64,000 nt of DNA from Reticulitermes speratus (Eukaryota; Arthropoda; Insecta; Blattodea; Rhinotermitidae), in assembly GCA_021186555.1 (NCBI GenBank), contig JAJKFL010000010.1, positions 6,265,585 through 6,329,584 of the forward strand. Direction: 5' to 3'. The first letter of the stretch is position 1; every line of letters begins with the position of its first letter. Both the position numbers and the translations under genes were made by a program. The notes under the pieces were generated by a model. The model was not told the DNA's origin, did not search any database, and saw only the letters and a program-made list of their open reading frames with translations. Positions 21,633 through 32,396 of the stretch are shown piece after piece.

Positions 21633-22640
21633 TGAACTGTACACTATACTATTCAAGTGGTGTCCTTCTTCGCAATATGTTCGACAAAGCCCAAGGTCTC
21701 TGTTCGATGTACATGCAAACCTGTACACGTCCAACGCACCGTTCGGTGCCGCGTGTCGTTTACAGTCCCTGACTGTCTTTGTTTAAAATAATGTTCTGCA
21801 CATTTTTTTTTTCGAGTCGAGACAGTCGGTCGGTATACGACAAGATATTCGATTCCTTTTGCTTAACAGATTTGTCTTTTCGAACGTGCGACCGTTTTGG
21901 CCCAACCAGTCTTTATTTAATAAATTCGGGCATTATTCCCAAGGTAATGCGGCGGGTTAAGCAAGCTAACCACTCACCTTCATCTAGTTCGAAGGTTGAA
22001 AATGTAGCTGTACCTCCATTTCCCTATACACATGCATTTATTTGCTCATTCTCTTTTTCACTCAATTTCTTTGTCCTTCAGTTTATGTTTGTATTTCTTT
22101 CTTTTACTTTCTAAAGCTTCACTGTTATTTTGTTTTTTGTTTCAATCTTTCTCTGTTTCTTAGATTATTTTCCTACGTGTTTTCGCTCTTTTACAGTTTC
22201 TGTCTTATCCTTTATTTTTGATCCATCGCTTTGTTTACACTTGTCCTATCTGTATTTTATTTTTCCTCGTTTTTTGTGTTGCTTGTGTTTCGTTTATTTA
22301 TCTAACGTCTCTGTTTGCTGCATTCCTTCTTCCTTATACTTCATAATTTTTCTTTTCGTGTTGTCTACACCTGTCATTTGTTAATTTTCATTACCGTTCC
22401 ATTTTCTTTATGTTGTCTTCATTTTTTTTATAATGAATTCTTTTGCAAAACGAAAGCGATAATTTGATGTCGCTAAATGAGAATTTAATCATTCGTTACT
22501 GATTCCGTCTAATTCATTTTACGTTCTCATATAGTTACAGCTCCCTTTTTTCAACGCAGACCTCATTTATGAATTTCAACAGTTCTAACCACACTGCAGC
22601 ATGCAGCACGTTTCAATGTCCTGCGTATAACTTTCCCCAA
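21633..22640. other. T/C-rich stretch, mostly unannotated
   Basis: Pyrimidine-rich. The two open frames (21779-22114 and 22130-22384, +) are Phe/Ser/Leu low-complexity translations. A weak SINE-E 3' fragment (CATCTAGTTCGAAGGTTGAA ... CTGTACCTCCA) lies at ~21950-22025. Confidence 0.5.
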
Positions 22641-23462
22641 CACTTCTAATCTAATCTAATCTATTGATCAACTCACACCAACAAATGCACCAAAACAAGT
22701 TTGTCACTGCTTCTTTAAATGATTTCCATACCATTTCGGACTTCTATTTGCCATCATAGGGTCGTAGTTGTACATGACCGATGTCTTGTTACATCGACAT
22801 ATCAATTTCGGTTATACCACTTTTAAAAATTGTATAAATGTAATTGACATGTATTGTATAATACATTATACAATCAAATGTACATACATACATTTGTACA
22901 ATGTTGGAGTTTGTACATAGACCGATGTTCTTATGTTACATCAGAACAGTTGAGTCAATATTCGTTATTACCACTTTGTATAAAATTGTATAAAATTGTA
23001 ATTGTACAATTGTAATTGTATAAAATACAATTTTATACAATTACAATTGTACAATTACAATTACAATTTTATACAATGTTGGAGTTTGTACATAGACCGA
23101 TGTTCTTATGTTACATCAGAACAGTTGAGTCAATATTCGTTATTACCACTTTGTATAAAATTGTATAAAATTGTAATTGTACAATTGTAATTGTATAAAA
23201 TACAATTTTATACAATTACAATTGACATCAATTCAATTTCAGTGGAGTTTGTAATAGACGATGTTTTTGTACATCAGAACGTGAGTCATTTCGTTATCCA
23301 CTTGTAATTGTATAATGTATGCAATGAATGTAAAACAATTTATACAATTACAATTGTACAATTACAAATTACAATTTTTAAATTAACAAAGTGGTAATAA
23401 CGAATATTGACTCAACTGTTCTGATGTAACAAAGAACATCGGTCTATGTACAAACTTCAACG

Positions 23463-23510
23463 ACCCCCCTGATGATGGCAATATAGAAGTGCCGAAATGC
23501 GTATTGGGGA
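23463..23510 (+). ncRNA. hammerhead-ribozyme-like motif
   Basis: In order: CCCC, perfect CTGATGA (23469-23475), T, stem GGCA/TGCC, GAAA, TGCGTATT, then GGGG closing the outer stem. The pairing is kept with bases different from the copies at 6158 and 29809. Confidence 0.6.
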
Positions 23511-23585
23511 AAACTTTTAATAAAGAAAGCAGTGACAAACTTGTTTTGGTGCATTTGTTGGTGTGAGTTGATCAATTGTACAAAA

Positions 23586-23605
23586 ATGCACGGTGAATAC
23601 AACGT
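23586..23605 (+). repeat. solo relative of the 35-bp satellite I monomer
   Basis: ATGCACGGTGAATACAACGT differs by one base from the conserved part of the satellite at 6339-7385. It sits directly at the end of the inverted-repeat element. Confidence 0.7.
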
Positions 23606-24024
23606 CTAATAATCTAATCTAATCTAATCTTCTTTTGTACTTTCGCTTCTTTCTTATTTTCTACTTTCAAATATTTCCTTTGATACTCTTTTTTATTTTT
23701 CTGTTTATTTTTTTTCGTTTATTCAGTTAACTTACATTTTTCTTTTTTACTGACGTATTTTAGACACTAGCTCAAATCTAAATGAAAGTTCTTGACTGTT
23801 GTTATGGGCGTGTCGTATAGTTTCACGCAAGTAGCTACCCAAAGGGCAGCTGTAACTCTCTCGACTATACTGAGTCTTCCGTTAGGAGTCCATAGTTTTT
23901 ATTTTCTGGACACTGAGAATTCATCTGCGTCACCAAAGACCTGCATTATTTAAATCTTTTCGTATCAAGTTAAATGGCCGATTTTGTAAACAAGTGTACA
24001 CGCCATTTGTGGGTATAGCTTCAC

Positions 24025-24210
24025 AAAGCGGCCGCTTTATCCCCGGGCGAAGAGCCCCCTGTGCCAATTGAATAGGAGGCTGAGTGTGCCCCAGAACCCG
24101 TCTCGACGTTTTGGAGAAGGGGTAAATCTGTTGCTTCTACTGGGATTCGAAACCCGCTTCGTCAAACCCGAAGCCTGATTACTGTAGCCACTGAGCTATC
24201 CCGACTCCTG
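24025..24210 (-). mobile_element. SINE family E copy
   Basis: The minus strand starts with GGGATAGCTCAGTGGCTACA and has a B-box-like region GGGTTTCGAATCCC. The body has the GGCGGCCGC-type core shared with other E copies. Moderately diverged. Confidence 0.72.
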
Positions 24211-24327
24211 TAGCGTATTTTGTAACAGTTTGAAGATATCCATTCCGTTGTAAATCATTTGTGAGACCTCGCAAAATTTTATGTCTTTTTTTTACGTTAA
24301 GTTTTAAGTTCTTATAAAAACAAACAC

Positions 24328-24365
24328 CAGATGATGATCGGCTAGATCGAAACATGTAGCATTTG
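24328..24365 (+). ncRNA. hammerhead-like motif, diverged
   Basis: CAGATGA (one mismatch to CTGATGA), T, stem GATC/GATC, GAAACATGTAG. There is no convincing outer stem. Confidence 0.4.
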
Positions 24366-24930
24366 AAAATAATAATAAATACAAGCTGCGTCAGACGGTA
24401 TACGTAGTGTTATTTATGTAAAAATAATTTATAACAATTAATAAATTTTCGAGTTTAAAAGAACAAGAAATATTTTCCACTTTCCAATTTGTACGGCGCA
24501 AATTATGTAGTTTTTTTTTCTTATAATTTATTTTTTGTTTTATTTCTTTGTTATTTTTCCCTCCCTCCCTTTCTTTCTTAGACATTTTAGTCACTTCGTA
24601 AACAACACGTGTCTTCCAGCTTTTATCTTTCACATTTTCTTCCCTCGCAGCCAGGAAGCGCAGAGACCTCTGTCGACCTGACGTGGAATGTAAGTACAGT
24701 AGCTGCGCGCAGCGACGGCCCACAGCTACAATTCACTGACCACCTCCTCGGGGCTTTGTTTTTTTTTAACAAAAGTTTCTCCGTGCATTTCTGCCTTATT
24801 TCCAAGCGACACAGTGTTGTTCCTTGAAGTGAGTTTTATGTGAATCGCAATGTAAGAGGTTTACTTGTGTAATGAGGAAAATTGCTGGTATTCAAACACA
24901 GGCTATATCTTGTTAGGCAACACTTTTATA
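24366..24930. other. unannotated spacer
   Basis: No gene recognised. The overlapping short open frames at 24391-24827 lack domains. Confidence 0.45.
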
Positions 24931-25008
24931 CAGGGCATACATAAACGAATGGTGCGGTTTCAATAGTATTCACTATTGAAACCGCACCATTCTTTTGTGT
25001 ATACCCTG
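24931..25008. mobile_element. 78-bp palindromic mariner MITE
   Basis: Flanked by TA on both sides. It begins CAGGGCATACATAAACGAAT and ends with the inverse (... TTGTGTATACCCTG). The arms meet at AATAGTATTCACTATT, so it is essentially two terminal repeats with no interior. Solo form of the unit tandemly repeated at 21316-21632. Confidence 0.9.
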
Positions 25009-25009
25009 T

Positions 25010-25230
25010 ATTTGCTGACTGAATACCTGACTGACTGTGGCGTAGCTGGCTGATTGATCGAATAGCTAGTTAATTGACAGACTGAATAGCTGACTGAGTA
25101 GCTATCAAGATAACAAACTGACTGGCTAAATAGCTGACACTTTAATTGCCTGCAGAAATGATTAACTGCGTAGCTACGTAATTTGATAATCTAATGCGCT
25201 GACTAAATATCTGATTGAATCGCTTTAATT
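25010..25230. repeat. degenerate short tandem repeat
   Basis: Irregular repetition of GACTGAATAGCTG/CTGACTGA words, an old simple repeat in decay. Confidence 0.65.
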
Positions 25231-25261
25231 AAAATTAAGCATTTTTCATACTTTCTACTCC

Positions 25262-25745
25262 GCGCATTATAATTCAATTTCTGTAATATCAACCGACAAA
25301 TGCACACAATTGTCATAGTTTTACAAATAGTATTTTTAAAAACACTAAACTGCTACATGTTTCGGACCTTACTGGTCCATCGTCCTGAAGTAAATTAATT
25401 GTTGTTTTTATATAAAACAATTATTTAGCAATATTTTGACCTTTTGCATATGTAGTGCCGTGAAGACCTCCACACATCCACACGTTCCTCCTATTTACTG
25501 TGTAACAACTCTGTCCGCCACACATATTCACTATACACGGAAGATTTGCCATCGGTCCTTCTACATATGCACGCGATTTAAGTAATATTAAGTAATTGTT
25601 TCATGCAACAATAATTATTGTACTCCCTAATGATGGGCCAATAAGGTCCGAAAAATGTAGGAGTTCAGTGTTTTTTTTTAAATAAATTGTGAACTGTGAC
25701 AGTTTTGTGCGTTTGTTGGTTGATATTACAGAAATTAAAACTAAG
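25262..25745. repeat. inverted pair of hammerhead-bearing repeats
   Basis: The left arm (25262-25390: AATTTCTGTAATATCAACCG ... CTACATGTTTCGGACC) is the imperfect reverse complement of the right arm (25622-25745: GGTCCGAAAAATGTAGGAGT ... GGTTGATATTACAGAAATT). A ~230-bp centre separates them. The left arm's motif (box AGGACGA, stem GGACC/GGTCC, GAAACATGTAG, minus strand) is decayed. The right arm's is better. Confidence 0.78.
25622..25664 (+). ncRNA. hammerhead-like motif, box mutated
   Basis: ACTCC, CTAATGA (G-to-A in the box), T, stem GGGCC/GGTCC, GAAAAATGTA, GGAGT. Outer stem of 5 bp and stem II of 5 bp with one wobble. The invariant box G is lost, so it is probably inactive. Confidence 0.5.
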
Positions 25746-26190
25746 CACATAACACTTGTGTAAAAGAAAGCAATTATTAACCTGAATGAAAAAACGACTG
25801 AGAAGTCAAGGCAATAATTGGCTGATTCTGTGATCATTCTACACTAAGTAGTATAAACACGTAGATCCTATCGAAAGAATAATTTTAGAACGTTCCCAGA
25901 GCCACATTAGTCATTTCATAATGCCAGTTCATTTCCTTAAGATCCATTCAAATGTTATACAGTCAGACACCGATATAGTGCCGCTGATTGTTCGATGCAA
26001 TTTGTGAAGTTTATCGTGAGTGCGAGTAAATATACGAAGTACTGCTTAATAGGGAATTTTTGTTGATAGATTTTTCATGGGGGCTAAGTGAGGGTGGCGT
26101 TGTATTGGGGGTTCCAATAGGTTTCTTCCAAGTAAGAAAGAACTTTAACCCTTTAAAGACGAAACGAAAAATGTTTTATTTATTTAAAGA
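25746..26190. other. unannotated spacer
   Basis: No gene or repeat recognised. Confidence 0.45.
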
Positions 26191-28690
26191 CTCAGTCCGT
26201 ACCGCGCAGTAAACACACTCCGTCTCAGTTATACAAACCAGTCAGTTAATGCTGTACAGTGAAATAATCGCTGTTTGTTCTGAGATCCACACAAAACACA
26301 TAAATACAGTCCGTACCGCGCAGTAAACACACTCCGTCTCAGTTTATACAAACCAGTCAGTTAATGTTGTACAGTGAAATAATCGCTGTTTGTTCTGAGA
26401 TCCACACAAAACACATAAATACAGTCCGTACCGCGCAGTAAACACACTCCGTCTCAGTTATACAAACCAGTCAGTTAATGTTGTACAGTGAAATAATCGC
26501 TGTTTGTTCTGAGATCCACACAAAAACATAAATACAGTCCGTACCGCGCAGTAAACACACTCCGTCTCAGTTATACAAACCAGTCAGTTAATGTTGTACA
26601 GTGAAATAATCGCTGTTTGTTCTGAGATCCACACAAAACACATAAATACAGTCCTTACCGCGCAGTAAACACACTCCGTCTCAGTTATACAAACCAGTCA
26701 GTTAATGTTGTACAGTGAAATAATCGCTGTTTGTTCTGAGATCCACACAAAACACATAAATACAGTCCGTACCGCGCAGTAAACACACTCCGTCTCAGTT
26801 ATACAAACCAGTCAGTTAATGTTGTACAGTGAAATAATCGCTGTTTGTTCTGAGATCCACACAAAACACATAAATACAGTCCGTACCGCTCAGTAAACAC
26901 ACTCCGTCTCAGTTATACAAACCAGTCAGTTAATGCTGTACAGTGAAATAATCGCTGTTTGTTCTGAGATCCACACAAAACACATAAATACACTGTGTGG
27001 GCAGAACGTAGAATTTGTGAATGTTAAACGTGGTGGTACATATAGTAACCACTGGGCTTTATGTGTGTATATATAAAGATCCAGTCCGTACCGCGCAGTA
27101 AACACACCCCGTCTCAGTTATACAAACCAGTCAGTTAATGTTGTACAGTGAAATAATCGCTGTTTGTTCTGAGATCCACACAAAACACATAAATACACTG
27201 TTTGGGCAGAACGTAGAATTTGTGAATGTTAAACGTGGTGGTACATATAGTAACCACTGGGCTTTATGTGTGTACATATAAAGATCCAGTCCGTACCGCG
27301 CAGTAAACACACTCCGTCTCAGTTATACAAACCAGTCAGTTAATGTTGTACAGTGAAATAATCGCTGTTTGTTCTGAGATCCACACAAAAACACATAAAT
27401 ACACTGTGTGGGCAGAACGTAGAATTTGTGAATGTTAAACGTGGTGGTATATATAGTAACCACTGGGCTTTATGTGTGTACATATAAAGATCCAGTCCGT
27501 ACCGCGCAGTAAACACACTCCGTCTCAGTTATACAAACCAGTCAGTTAATGCTGTACAGTGAAATAATCGCTGTTTGTTCTGAGATCCACACAAAACACA
27601 TAAATACAGTCCGTACCGCGCAGTAAACACACTCCGTCTCAGTTATACAAACCAGTCAGTTAATGTTGTACAGTGAAATAATCGCTGTTTGTTCTGAGAT
27701 CCACACAAAACACATAAATACAGTCCGTACCGTGCAGTAAACACACTCCGTCTCAGTTATACAAACCAGTCAGTTAATGCTGTACAGTGAAATAATCGCT
27801 GTTTGTTCTGAGATCCACACAAAACACATAAATACAGTCCGTACCGTGCAGTAAACACACTCCGTCTCAGTTATACAAACCAGTCAGTTAATGCTGTACA
27901 GTGAAATAATCGCTGTTTGTTCTGAGATCCACACAAAACACAAATACAGTCCGTACCGCGCAGTAAACACACTCCGTCTCAGTTACACAAACCAGTCAGT
28001 TAATGTTGTACAGTGAAATAATCGCTGTTTGTTCTGAGATCCACACAAAACACATAAATACAGTCCGTACCGTGCAGTAAACACACTCCGTCTCAGTTAT
28101 ACAAACCAGTCAGTTAATGCTGTACAGTGAAATAATCGCTGTTTGTTCTGAGATCCACACAAAACACATAAATACAGTCCGTACTGCGCAGTAAACACAC
28201 TCCGTCTCAGTTATACAAACCAGTCAGTTAATGCTGTACAGTGAAATAATCGCTGTTTGTTCTGAGATCCACACAAAACACATAAATACAGTCCGTACCG
28301 CGCAGTAAACACACTCCGTCTCAGTTATACAAACCAGTCAGTTAATGTTGTACAGTGAAATAATCGCTGTTTGTTCTGAGATCCACACAAAACACATAAA
28401 TACAGTCCGTCCCGCGCAGTAAACACAGTCCGTCTCAGTTATACAAACCAGTCAGTTAATGTTGTACAGTGAAATAATCGCTGTTTGTTCTGAGATCCAC
28501 ACAAAACCATAAATACAGTCCGTACCGCGCAGTAAACACACTCCGTCTCAGTTACACAAACCAGTCAGTTAATGCTGTACAGTGAAATAATCGCTGTTTG
28601 TTCGTAGATCCACACAAAACATAAATACACTGTGTGGGCAGAACGTAGAATTTGTGAATGTTAAACTTGGTGGTACATATAGTAACCGTT
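26191..28690. repeat. 114-bp satellite, array 2, with interspersed tail modules
   Basis: Same 114-bp monomer as 11325-13603 (CAGTCCGTACCGCGCAGTAA ...). A ~95-bp tail (ACTGTGTGGGCAGAACGTAG ... TAACCACTGGGCTTTATGTG ... AAAGATC) follows monomers at about 26985, 27195 and 27400 and again at the right end (28620-28690). The middle of the array is therefore a ~210-bp monomer-plus-tail unit. Monomers are more uniform than in array 1. Confidence 0.96.
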
Positions 28691-28796
28691 AGACCTCAGA
28701 AGGTTAATACGACGAAAACTGGATACATATAACTTTTCTACTTACTTGTTACATCTACCTCTTTATTTCCCTATACTACCTCGATGGACTGAATCC

Positions 28797-28960
28797 GGGA
28801 TAGCTCAATCAGTATAATGACGACACATCTGAACGACTGAGAGATCGTGGTTCAAATCGTATAAAAGGTATAAAGCATTTTCTTTTTCTCCAAAACGTCT
28901 AAACCAGCTCTGGGGCCCTAGCAGGCTACTGCATTCTCCTTGTGGTTAAAGCAACCGAGG
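28797..28960 (+). mobile_element. SINE family E copy, diverged
   Basis: GGGATAGCTCAATCAGTATA head, B-box-like GTGGTTCAAATC, then CCAGCTCTGGGGCCC core wording. Truncated and mutated. Confidence 0.55.
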
Positions 28961-29584
28961 TTTAAAGCTTACTGCTTATCTCTATCTACAGACATTGTTA
29001 TGAATGAGTGAAGCCATCTACTTCCCATATGCCTTCGTGACGTGCACAAAGACTGGTTTGCCTTTACTTGCGTTGAGGACCTGTAGAAACCCATAGAAAC
29101 GTCAGACGGAATTATCAGCTTCCAACCTTGGAATCGAACTATAAACTCCAGCATAATGGAGTCCTGCCATGTGAACCGTAACTGCAGTCTGCTTTATGTA
29201 AAACTCTGGCACAGTGTAAGGACCACGTGGAGAATTGTGTCTGACCATGTTGACAAATCACATAGGCCGCTGTTGCAAAATTCGTAGTAATTCTCTGATC
29301 TGTTTGAGAGAGTTGTTACTATGCTATTGCTAGCTGATAAACATTGCAGATGAAAGGGCATGGTGTGATGATTGCCCCATGTACACTGGACTGGTAGCCC
29401 CCCAGAGATATTCAGGCGGGGCCCTGAGTAGCGGGGGACGGCAAAAACCAGTTGTCGATTTATCTCAGTTGTGATACATTTGCCTTGATTCGGCTCCTGA
29501 TTGGCTCCAGGCTAATTCGAGCTCTCGCGACAGAACTGAGTGGAAATAATTCGCTTGATATGAAGAGTGGAACAAAGGGTTGTT
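28961..29584. other. unannotated spacer
   Basis: No gene or repeat recognised. Confidence 0.45.
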
Positions 29585-29747
29585 GTCGGACTGTGCCGAG
29601 AGATGGAGAGTGACAGTTGGGCGGGTCGTGTCGTACTTATGGGGAGAAGTGAAATGCGTACAGGAATTTGTCGGGGAAACGTAAATAATAAACTTGTAGA
29701 ACTTAGGCGTAAATGGAAGTATAATATTAAAATGTATCTTAAATAAA
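29585..29747 (+). pseudogene. LINE 3' coding tail fragment
   Basis: The plus frame reads SWAGRVVLMGRSEMRTGICR, then ELRRKWKYNIKMYLK and a stop. It follows the W.GHVARMG ... RR.W..NIKMDL pattern of the other tails but has lost the downstream half. Confidence 0.7.
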
Positions 29748-29808
29748 CAGGATGCATTGGTTCACAAATTTTTGTAACATGTCGGTGTATATTTATTCTT
29801 TGTAACGC

Positions 29809-29854
29809 ACCTCCCTGAGGATGGCCACATGACTGGCCGAAACATGTAGGAGGT
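29809..29854 (+). ncRNA. hammerhead-ribozyme-like motif (best outer stem)
   Basis: ACCTCC, CTGAGGA (29815-29821), T, stem GGCCA/TGGCC with a 6-nt loop, GAAA, CATGTA, GGAGGT. The outer stem is a perfect 6 bp and stem II a perfect 5 bp. The box varies only at position 7, which tolerates change in known hammerheads. The downstream ~60 bp (CATAAACTTGTGTGCATATG ... TTACCATATCT) recurs at 56995-57055 behind a decayed motif, so both are copies of one repeat. Confidence 0.62.
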
Positions 29855-30124
29855 ATATAATACATTGTCATAAACTTGTGTGCATATGTTGGTTTTAGTT
29901 ACCATATCTAAGGATGAAAGTGCTTTGACTGCTTTTATGTGCCTCATAATATGATTAAGTGACGAGCTGTTGTGAAAACGGTCATGAACTTTTAGGGTTT
30001 ATAAAATGTGAAGTGTAGTTAATTGGTTGTTTGATTGGATATTTGGTTATAAAAATATTTCAAGCATATTCGGTAAGAGTCACACAGACTACACGTCCAT
30101 GCCATGTGGGCATATAAGGGGAGT

Positions 30125-30356
30125 AGAAGCTCCATTCATTCTTAACCTCGGCACAAGATGAAGCTGATTGGTTAACTTCATGCCCTGGCAGGTTGACCCT
30201 CGGCAAAGGACTCCGGTACCAATCAGATTGGAGGCTGGGTGGACCCTAGAGTCAGTGAGAACGATTTGGAGAGAAAAGTCTTTTGCTACTGCGGGGATTC
30301 AAACGCAGGATTATCCAGCCCATAGCGTAGTCACTATACTGACTACGCTATCACGC
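30125..30356 (-). mobile_element. SINE family E copy
   Basis: The minus strand has the head CGTGATAGCGTAGTCAGTAT and B-box-like TTTGAATCCCC. A core with ACCCAGCCTCCAATCTGATT and a GCCGAGGTTAAGAATGAATG end follow, as in the copies at 49983 and 50335. Confidence 0.75.
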
Positions 30357-32205
30357 GAGATCTATAAAACGTGATGAATCTCTTCACTTACTGAGAAACT
30401 GTTAGGTTTTCAAGTAGGGCTCAACTGATTCAGTTCAATGCAAAGTCCTTTTTCATTATCCAAAGTCCGTCACCTCTAAAACAAGCGCCAATAAAGACAC
30501 TCTTGCTCTTAAGCTAGTTGGCCAGGAAGACAGGATTTTTGTTTTATCTGTACTGGTTACAAATGTTAGCCAGCGACTGAAAAATTACGGTCCACTGTCT
30601 TCACCAAAATGTAAACAGAATTAATGGCTGGCAGTGACATACATAAGCTTGCTGCTTCTTCTTAATTTGACAAATTGCTACTGGGATATGTTTCGGTTGA
30701 ACAGACTCATGTAGCCAACATTTAAGTATTTATACATGCATAAACAATCTACAAAGTTAAACAAATATAAAAGTCAAAACTCAGTTTATTCCCAATACAT
30801 TTGTTACAGTTTTGAAAGCTCTCTCTCCTAACGTAATGCGATTTAACATTGATATATGTAATCGTTTAGTGTTAGGTTTTTCTAGAATCTGTCTGAATCG
30901 CCTTATGAGAAGACAGTAGCCATCATATTCCGTTACTGGGTATATTCAAAGCCAGTTCAATCCATGTCTCCAAAGTGGTTACTTCCCTTGAAGTTTTCGA
31001 CCAAATTTCCTATGGATTTCAAAATTTCTACCCCTCGTGCTAACCTTTCATCATCCTGGATTTAACCCCCCAACAACATTATTTGAAACAATCACATTAC
31101 GTAATCCGTCATAATGTACTTTTCCTCCATCTTCCCCGTATTTCCTCCGGTATATCAAAATGTATTCCTCAGCAATTTATTGTCAGATATCACGTTTTGT
31201 TCCTATAAAGTCATAAAGTAGAATTTAGTTTTGTGTATTTTCTTTTTTTTTCGGTTTCCAGATAACACGCAGGGGTAAGAAAGTTCCCGGAATTTAATTT
31301 GCTATACATTTCTTCGTGAATTAAATTTCAGATTCCCACTGTTGTTCGGAAGTATTCGAAATTTATTGTATTTTCAAACACCTCGTTATCTGTTCTTGTT
31401 TCGACCTCCTAGTGAGGACGCACGAACGTGTACGTGTACTTTAAACTTTTCTCTATACTTCTTCAGATAGTTCTTTTTAAAGCGGCACTGAGCAGGGCTG
31501 AGCCCTGCGGAGTCTGTGAGGTCATCTGCGAGTAGAACTCGACTGAAATATCTTTTCCGCGACGCAGAGACCGAAATCAGTCAGTCTCCACTACTCCCTT
31601 TCTGTCGCTTTAGCATCACCGTTGTTGCTACATCAGTCATTTTCCTTTCAGCCACCGTCCTGTGAAGGTTATTTAGTAGCGTATAGGAGTGGGAGGTATT
31701 TGTCTTGACGTTATAACAACGTGGCAGCGTTGCGTTGATTGCCCAGGTCTGGGTACAGTGCGCTATTGCCAAGTCGAAATAAACTGTTCGCAATATATGC
31801 TCCGTTAGTAATACGTTTAAACGATGTTACCTCTGTGAAAATTGAGAGAGAGTGACTATGTGGCAAACATGGTGCAAGGAGCCCTCTACCTTTGCACTTA
31901 GCTCCGCCCCTTCCTCTCTCTCTACATTTTTCCTCGCGCAGGACGCGGAAAAATTATATGTGTCGCATTAGCGTCGATGTAGCACGTTCTACTGTGACCA
32001 GTCCTGAGGTAAAGTAGCCGTGCTGAATACAGGGTGTTACATGTGAATGCTATGAGTGGGTTCTGCTTTGAGTTGGACTTTCTGTACATATTAGCTTTTA
32101 ATACGTGTTCTTTGTAACCACTTAACAAAGAGTTCTGACGTAAATTGTTTAAAGAGGTCTTGACCCAGAAGAGCGGACGAAATAAGAGCAGTGTGCTCAT
32201 ATCCG
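30357..32205. other. unannotated stretch
   Basis: No credible gene. A relic of the GAAAC motif (GTTCAACCGAAACATATCC, minus) lies near 30684-30705. Short open frames at 31581-32288 (-) have no domains. Confidence 0.45.
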
Positions 32206-32211
32206 TTTAAA

Positions 32212-32275
32212 CCAGCTTTTCCCAAACTGTGGTCAGCGGATCCTTTGGGATTTGCTGACCACAGTTCACAGGGGA
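32212..32275. mobile_element. probable hAT terminal fragment
   Basis: CAGCTTTTCCCAAACTGTGG resembles hAT termini. The internal hairpin AACTGTGGTCAGC/GCTGACCACAGTT has a 16-bp loop. No partner end or duplication found. Confidence 0.4.
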
Positions 32276-32396
32276 TCCGTGGATACATTTCTGTAATGGT
32301 TATTCTGCAGGTTACTTATTTTTTTAAATTAAAATAATAATGTTTTGTTAAAATAATCGCTGAACTTCTTTATTTGGCGATGTGTCTATTTCGTAT

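Larger units (their letters stand above)
22643..23630. repeat. complex inverted-repeat element with flanking (TAATC)n
   Basis: The left arm (22665-22780, GATCAACTCACACCAACAAA ...) is the imperfect reverse complement of the right arm (23440-23575, ... TTGGTGTGAGTTGATC). Between them an ~85-bp segment (GGAGTTTGTACATAGACCGA ... ATTCGTTATTACCACTT) occurs at 22905, 23070 and (decayed) 22745 and 23225. It is inverted at 23380-23455. AT-rich palindromes of TACAATTGTAATTGTA type separate the copies. (TAATC)n pentamers flank both sides. The right arm carries a hammerhead-like motif and the left arm a decayed partner. Confidence 0.75.

Noticed and set aside
22130-22384. Hydrophobic ORFs resembling a membrane protein (also 21779-22114)
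   Set aside because: Pyrimidine-rich DNA always translates to Phe/Leu/Ser stretches. There is no conserved pattern.
22643-22665. Telomeric repeat
   Set aside because: The (TAATC)n pentamer is not the insect TTAGG telomere repeat, and runs are short and interstitial.
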